From: Methanomassiliicoccaceae archaeon
GTDB lineage: Archaea; Thermoplasmatota; Thermoplasmata; Methanomassiliicoccales; Methanomethylophilaceae
NCBI GenBank assembly: GCA_009784745.1
Contig: WQXR01000082.1
Location: forward strand, 1-5,289
DNA length: 5,289 nucleotides
Reading direction: 5' to 3'
Translations under genes and position numbers: made by a program
The notes under the pieces: model-generated
What the model saw: only the letters and a program-made list of their open reading frames with translations
What the model was told of the DNA's origin: nothing
Databases searched by the model: none
In this document: piece after piece, positions 3,602 to 5,289 of the stretch
How the letters are laid out: each line of letters starts with the position of its first letter
How positions within the stretch are numbered: the stretch's first letter is position 1

Positions 3602-5289
3602 ATGAGTTTCAAGGAAGAGGAGGTACTAGCAGGATGGGAGGACATCTTTGCTAAAAAATACCGGCTTAAGATATCGGAGGTAGCGGACCGCTACCCTGAT
3701 AAAAGAAGTATCTCCGTTTCGTATAACGATATTGATGAATACAATCCGGATCTGGCGATGTTCATCATGGACCGTCCCGACAAGTGTCTGGCGCTCGGAC
3801 GGAAAGTAATAAAGGGTCTGATGCCGCCGGTGTGGGACACCAAAGGCGAAATTAACATAAGAATAACGGAACTTCCAAGGGATCGCCGCGTTGAGATAAG
3901 GGGATTGAGGCAGGAACATCTCCGCAAATTCGTTTCCGTTGAAGGATTGGTAAGAAAAGTAACGTCGGTAAAGCCGAGAATGACAAAGGCGCTGTTCAGA
4001 TGTGCGAAATGCGACGCCGAGATGTGGATAGACCAGCACAGGATGAGGATGCGCAAGCCGTCGTTATGCACAAGTGCCGACGGAAGCTGCAACAAAAGCG
4101 GAGCGGCACAATTCATTTTGATGGATGAAAGAAGCATCTACGTAGATACGCAGAGAATTGAGATCCAAGAATCACCGGAAGGATTACGCGGCGGGGCGCA
4201 GCCCGAACGCATAACGGGATATCTGGAGGACGATCTCGCAGGAATGGTATTTCCCGGGAACAGAGTGATACTCAACGGAATTGTACGTCCGGTGCAGAAA
4301 GGAGAAAAGGATGATTCGCTTGTTTTCGAAACATTCATCGAAGTTCATTCCGTAGAATTCGAACAGCATGAGTATGATGAGATACAGATAACGGAAGAGG
4401 ACGAGATAAAGATACGGGAGATATCAAAGAATCCCGATTTCTTCCGTGATCTGGTGCGTTCGATATCGCCGACGATATACGGCCTCGAAACAGAAAAGGA
4501 AGCGATCGCTCTGCAACTGTTCGGCGGCACCCAAAAGGAAATGGATGACGGTACGATAATAAGAGGGGACATACACATACTTCTTGTCGGAGATCCAGGA
4601 GTTGCGAAATCTCAATTGTTAAGATACATGAGCCAGATCGCTCCCCGCGGAATATACGCATCCGGAAAATCCGCGTCCGCGGCAGGATTGTGCGTTCACG
4701 GTGATACGCTCATACAAACGAACACCGGAGAGGTAACGATAAAAGAATTCGTCGAAGAGAGAATGACCTCCCCGGAAGAATACAGACCCGGGATACTGAG
4801 ACAGAACGTGTCCGGCGACATGACAGCGTCAGTAACGGATAACGGCTTTTTGAAAGGGCTGCCGATAACGTACGTATGGAAGATAAGGACCCCTCCGTTT
4901 CTTGTGGAGATAGTAACAAAAAATGACGATCGTCTTCTGCTCACAGAAGAAACAAAGATAATGGCCGGCGACAGTTCAAAAATAGACTGGATCGAAGCAC
5001 GTGAAATAAAGAAAGGAATGCTCGCGATGGTCTCCTCCGGAGAAAAGATGATATTGAAAGCGACCGAAATAAAAGAGGTCAACAAGATATCTGGTGATTT
5101 GCCGGAACACGTTTATGATCTGACGGTGGATCAGGCGCATTCGTTCTTAGGGAACGGCTTCGCCGTTCATAACACCGCAGCCGCGGTGAAGGATGATTTC
5201 GGCGACGGAAGATTCACGCTGGAAGCAGGTGCGTTGGTACTTGCGGACAAAGGATTGGCATGTGTTGACGAACTTGATAAGATGACAGA
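3602..5289 (+). CDS. mcm: Replicative DNA helicase MCM, intein-containing, 3' end outside the window
   Basis: This is the N-terminal and central part of the archaeal MCM helicase, the homohexameric motor that unwinds DNA at replication forks. The frame is open from 3602 to the window edge (562 complete codons and two bases). The N-terminal domain has the OB-fold with EHLRKFVSVEGLVRKVTSVKP near residues 104-124. A zinc ribbon uses C134, C137, C156 and C163, with an unusually wide last pair (C-x6-C). The AAA+ domain follows PTIYGLETEKEAIALQLFGG, with Walker A GDPGVAKSQ at residues 330-338 and Walker B ACVDELDKM ending at residue 561. Between them, after SGKSASAAGL, a 161-residue intein (residues 364-524) interrupts the conserved sequence, which resumes at TAAAVKDDFGDGRFTLEAGAL. 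Mature MCM therefore needs protein splicing. The sensor 1, arginine finger and C-terminal winged helix lie beyond the window. An in-frame ATG at 3584 is a less likely start. Confidence 0.95.
   Translation, partial: MSFKEEEVLAGWEDIFAKKYRLKISEVADRYPDKRSISVSYNDIDEYNPDLAMFIMDRPDKCLALGRKVIKGLMPPVWDTKGEINIRITELPRDRRVEIRGLRQEHLRKFVSVEGLVRKVTSVKPRMTKALFRCAKCDAEMWIDQHRMRMRKPSLCTSADGSCNKSGAAQFILMDERSIYVDTQRIEIQESPEGLRGGAQPERITGYLEDDLAGMVFPGNRVILNGIVRPVQKGEKDDSLVFETFIEVHSVEFEQHEYDEIQITEEDEIKIREISKNPDFFRDLVRSISPTIYGLETEKEAIALQLFGGTQKEMDDGTIIRGDIHILLVGDPGVAKSQLLRYMSQIAPRGIYASGKSASAAGLCVHGDTLIQTNTGEVTIKEFVEERMTSPEEYRPGILRQNVSGDMTASVTDNGFLKGLPITYVWKIRTPPFLVEIVTKNDDRLLLTEETKIMAGDSSKIDWIEAREIKKGMLAMVSSGEKMILKATEIKEVNKISGDLPEHVYDLTVDQAHSFLGNGFAVHNTAAAVKDDFGDGRFTLEAGALVLADKGLACVDELDKMT
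4691..5173 (+). mobile_element. In-frame mini-intein in MCM, block B histidine replaced by Thr
   Basis: This 161-residue intein lies inside the helicase frame with no stop or frameshift. It starts with Cys1 in block A (CVHGDTLIQTNTG). Block F is YDLTVDQAHSFLGNG (142-156), and block G ends FAVHN (157-161), so the penultimate His and terminal Asn are present and the first extein residue is Thr. Block B, usually TxxH, reads T85-E-E-T88 in LLLTEETKIM, so the histidine that normally activates the N-terminal splice junction is Thr. Only about 20 residues separate the N- and C-terminal Hint halves, leaving no space for a LAGLIDADG or HNH endonuclease. It can splice at most, and cannot home by itself. 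Removing it joins SASAAGL to TAAAVKDD and restores a normal MCM sequence. As I recall, the CDC21-1 (MCM) intein of Thermococcus kodakarensis also lacks the block B His and still splices, so this may be the same allele type. Confidence 0.93.

Noticed and set aside
3626..4137. Overlapping minus-strand frames of 137 and 148 codons opposite the N-terminal MCM region
   Set aside because: They are shadows of a strongly conserved helicase frame, with composition typical of antisense reading and no domain features.
4696..5085. 129-codon minus-strand frame across the intein, considered as a remnant homing endonuclease
   Set aside because: It is on the opposite strand to the host, shows no LAGLIDADG or HNH motif, and is explained as antisense of the intein.

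Overview
The window looks archaeal. It carries the start of a minichromosome maintenance (MCM) replicative helicase gene interrupted by an intein, a Tsr3-type rRNA aminocarboxypropyltransferase, and a hexulose-6-phosphate synthase fused to an RraA-like domain. Several genes have TATA-like boxes about 27-32 nt upstream of the start codon, and two have no Shine-Dalgarno (SD) sequence. Base composition is roughly balanced, with heavy use of ATA for Ile. The gene set fits a euryarchaeon; a Thermoplasmata-like or methanogen-related lineage is my guess, not a demonstrated placement.

Left part, minus strand (about 130-2058): a small class I SAM-dependent methyltransferase is followed after 18 nt by the HPS-RraA fusion, probably as a two-gene transcription unit. 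HPS links ribulose 5-phosphate plus formaldehyde with hexulose 6-phosphate; in archaea lacking an oxidative pentose phosphate pathway it is thought to run in reverse to supply pentoses. Positions 1-129, downstream of this unit, hold no gene but contain competing inverted repeats.

Middle and right, plus strand (2256-5289): a divergent promoter region of about 200 bp separates the methyltransferase from a tight pair, a low-molecular-weight phosphatase/arsenate-reductase-fold protein that has lost its catalytic Cys and Arg, and Tsr3. Then come a free-standing 80-residue winged-helix-like protein with its own likely promoter and the MCM gene, which runs off the right edge just after Walker B. The MCM gene carries a complete in-frame 161-residue mini-intein between Walker A and Walker B. 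The intein has no room for a homing endonuclease, and its normally conserved block B histidine is replaced by threonine.

The most interesting items are the atypical mini-intein in the helicase motor and the pseudo-phosphatase paired with an rRNA modification enzyme. I see no CRISPR array, transposase, rRNA or tRNA.
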